Source: Bacillota bacterium (GTDB taxonomy: Bacteria; Bacillota; Bacilli; Bacillales; Cytobacillaceae). Taken from it: a stretch of 5,909 bases of DNA. Position numbers and translations under genes: made by a program. The number at the start of each line of letters is the position of its first letter. Positions within the stretch are counted from its first letter, which is position 1. This document shows, one piece after another, positions 5,063-5,909 of this stretch. The notes below the pieces were generated by a model. That model made no database searches and was not told the origin of the DNA. It was given only the letters and a program-made list of their open reading frames with translations. Location: NCBI GenBank assembly GCA_023387295.1, contig JAEWIG010000211.1:1-5909 (forward strand). Reading direction: 5' to 3'.

Positions 5063-5179
5063 ATGAAACTTGACCTACTAAACTACTTACAAGCTGCGAA
5101 TACATAAGAGGAACTAAATGAAGTTGCAGTAATAGGAAGTATTCACCATTCACTGTAGCAGGGATTACTTGTGTACTAA
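5063..5179 (+). pseudogene. Probable remnant of a short gene with in-frame stop codons
   Basis: Reading from ATG 5063, the frame gives MKLDLLNYLQAANT, then TAA (5105-5107), then EELNEVAVIGSIHHSL, then TAG (5156-5158), then QGLLVY and TAA TAG (5177-5182). Both pieces read like one short helical protein, and each internal stop is one base away from a Lys, Gln or Glu codon. There is no ribosome binding site before the ATG, which lies 14 nt after the T-run of the preceding terminator. I do not recognise the family. It may be a decayed small gene; chance cannot be excluded at this length. Confidence 0.3.
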
Positions 5180-5266
5180 TAGAAATTGTTTAATGGTGAT
5201 GGGATTAGAAATTATATATTTTGTAGAACTATTTTATAGATATTACAGAATACTAGGAGGTATCTG

Positions 5267-5626
5267 ATGGAGTTTTATCGATTCGATAAAGATAACGGTA
5301 AAAAGATTTCAAAATTCAATTCGGATTTTATCATGACTCGGATAATTCAAACTGATAAGCCCACTCAGATTGGATGTATGTATTTGGATGAGAACGGAAT
5401 TATTGGGTATCATCAAGCCGTAGTGCCTCAACTCCTTTTGATCATGAGTGGAGAAGGGTATGTGAGAGGTGAGAAAGAAGATTATTTTAAGGTACAGCCT
5501 GGAGATGCAGTATTTTGGGAAAAAGATGAATGGCATGCAACGAAAACAATTGATGGATTAACTGCTATTGTTATTGAAAGTGAAGAATTACATCCTTCTT
5601 CATTCATGCTTTTTAAGAAGGAGTAA
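5267..5626 (+). CDS. Small single-domain cupin protein
   Basis: A 119-aa cytoplasmic protein with one cupin beta-barrel. Cupin motif 1, G(X)5HXH(X)3-4E(X)6G, is seen at 47-62 as YHQAVVPQLLLIMSG: His 49 is kept, the second His is Ala 51, and the Glu is Gln 55. Motif 2, G(X)5PXG(X)2H, is seen at 79-90 as GDAVFWEKDEWH, with His 90 kept and the Pro and Gly replaced by Glu 85 and Asp 87. Two of four usual metal ligands therefore remain, plus a Gln that might serve. Small cupins can be enzymes, sugar or ligand binders, or sensors; nothing here selects one. The ATG at 5267 has AGGAGG (5255-5260) 6 nt upstream. It follows the terminator of the BclB-like gene, so it must have its own promoter; only weak AT-rich candidates (for example TATAGA at 5235-5240) are visible. 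I see no good terminator after it. Confidence 0.85.
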   Translation: MEFYRFDKDNGKKISKFNSDFIMTRIIQTDKPTQIGCMYLDENGIIGYHQAVVPQLLLIMSGEGYVRGEKEDYFKVQPGDAVFWEKDEWHATKTIDGLTAIVIESEELHPSSFMLFKKE

Positions 5627-5678
5627 TTAATTAAAAAGAGAATAAGTAAACTTACAATAGTGTAGTTGAAGAAATCGC

Positions 5679-5708
5679 TGAACTTCCATTTGAAACAATA
5701 ATTATAAT
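5679..5708 (+). promoter_or_regulatory. Possible promoter of the membrane-protein gene
   Basis: A perfect -10, TATAAT (5703-5708), lies 46 nt before the ATG of the next gene. The best -35 near it is TGAACT (5679-5684) with 18-bp spacing, a poor match. The region is very AT-rich, so the -10 may be chance; read-through from the cupin gene is the alternative. Confidence 0.3.
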
Positions 5709-5754
5709 AAAAACGCATGTTACTAAAAACTTTGGATCAAAAAGGAGGTCAGTC

Positions 5755-5909
5755 ATGGGACAAGAAAAGTTTATTCCTGAACAACACCAGAAAACACGTT
5801 CATTCTTCCGTTTGCTAGGACCTATACTTTTATTTATAGGAGTGGCATGTATATGTGTGGCCCTCATAGATTTTTTTACACTTCAAGGATTTGAGGAACC
5901 GAAATTTTT
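5755..5909 (+). CDS. Uncharacterised membrane protein, N-terminal part
   Basis: Partial gene: 51 complete codons are visible before the right edge. The N-terminus MGQEKFIPEQHQKTRS (1-16) is polar and charged. A hydrophobic helix follows at about 20-41 (LLGPILLFIGVACICVALID), then a short segment FTLQGFEEPKF. The basic residues at 13, 15 and 19 before the helix suggest a cytoplasmic N-terminus. The ATG at 5755 is set by a near-perfect AAAGGAGGT (5741-5749) with a 6-nt gap. The frame is open upstream to 5650 with no good start, so the strong ribosome binding site decides. It lies 128 bp after the cupin gene. The family is not recognised with confidence, and the missing part could carry further membrane segments. 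Confidence 0.75.
   Translation, partial: MGQEKFIPEQHQKTRSFFRLLGPILLFIGVACICVALIDFFTLQGFEEPKF

Noticed and set aside
4439..5153. Minus-strand open frames opposite the BclB-like gene and its terminator
   Set aside because: They lack ribosome binding sites, show no recognisable motif, and one reads through the strong terminator hairpin.
5309..5867. Minus-strand open frames opposite the cupin and the membrane-protein start
   Set aside because: Antisense shadows of genes with good ribosome binding sites; no domain recognised.
1..5909. Defence system, toxin-antitoxin pair, phage island, transposon or CRISPR array
   Set aside because: No repeat array, transposase, integrase, nuclease, toxin-like small gene pair or terminal inverted repeats were seen; the content is consistent with an ordinary chromosomal region.

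Overview
The window looks like chromosomal DNA from a low-GC, spore-forming member of the Bacillaceae or a close relative. The evidence is AT-rich intergenic DNA, strong AGGAGG-type ribosome binding sites, a cold-shock protein almost identical in style to Bacillus CspB/CspC, and a BclB-type exosporium domain, which is known from spore surfaces. Species cannot be fixed from this sequence. I see no rRNA, tRNA, CRISPR array, insertion sequence or phage module.

Layout, minus-strand block (1-4183). At the left edge is the start of a tiny basic Gly/Lys-rich protein, probably DUF3934-like, running off the window. Next are a stand-alone small SET-domain protein (134-511), an AlkD-like HEAT-repeat protein of the DNA alkylation repair family (645-1352) with its own extended -10 promoter and a terminator on each side, and a cold-shock protein (1486-1686) with a leader of about 115 nt and a good promoter. 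Upstream of these is an apparent three-gene operon, transcribed in the order: unknown 201-aa protein (3578-4183), RimJ/RimL-type GNAT acetyltransferase (2993-3544), DUF2332 protein with a methyltransferase-like motif (1892-2941).

Layout, plus-strand block (4431-5909). After a 247-bp divergent intergenic region come a free-standing BclB C-terminal-type domain protein (4431-4988, GTG start, possible late sporulation promoter) and a strong terminator. A stretch at 5063-5179 reads like a short gene broken by stop codons. It is followed by a small cupin (5267-5626) and the first 51 codons of a membrane protein running off the right edge.

Most genes appear to be separately regulated housekeeping or accessory genes of unrelated function. 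The only real gene cluster is the three-gene operon, whose joint function is unknown. I did not find convincing evidence of a new multi-gene system. The most useful leads are the structured cold-shock leader, the collagen-less BclB-like protein, the non-canonical active site of the AlkD-like protein, the unknown/GNAT/DUF2332 operon, and the decayed ORF between the spore-coat-like gene and the cupin.
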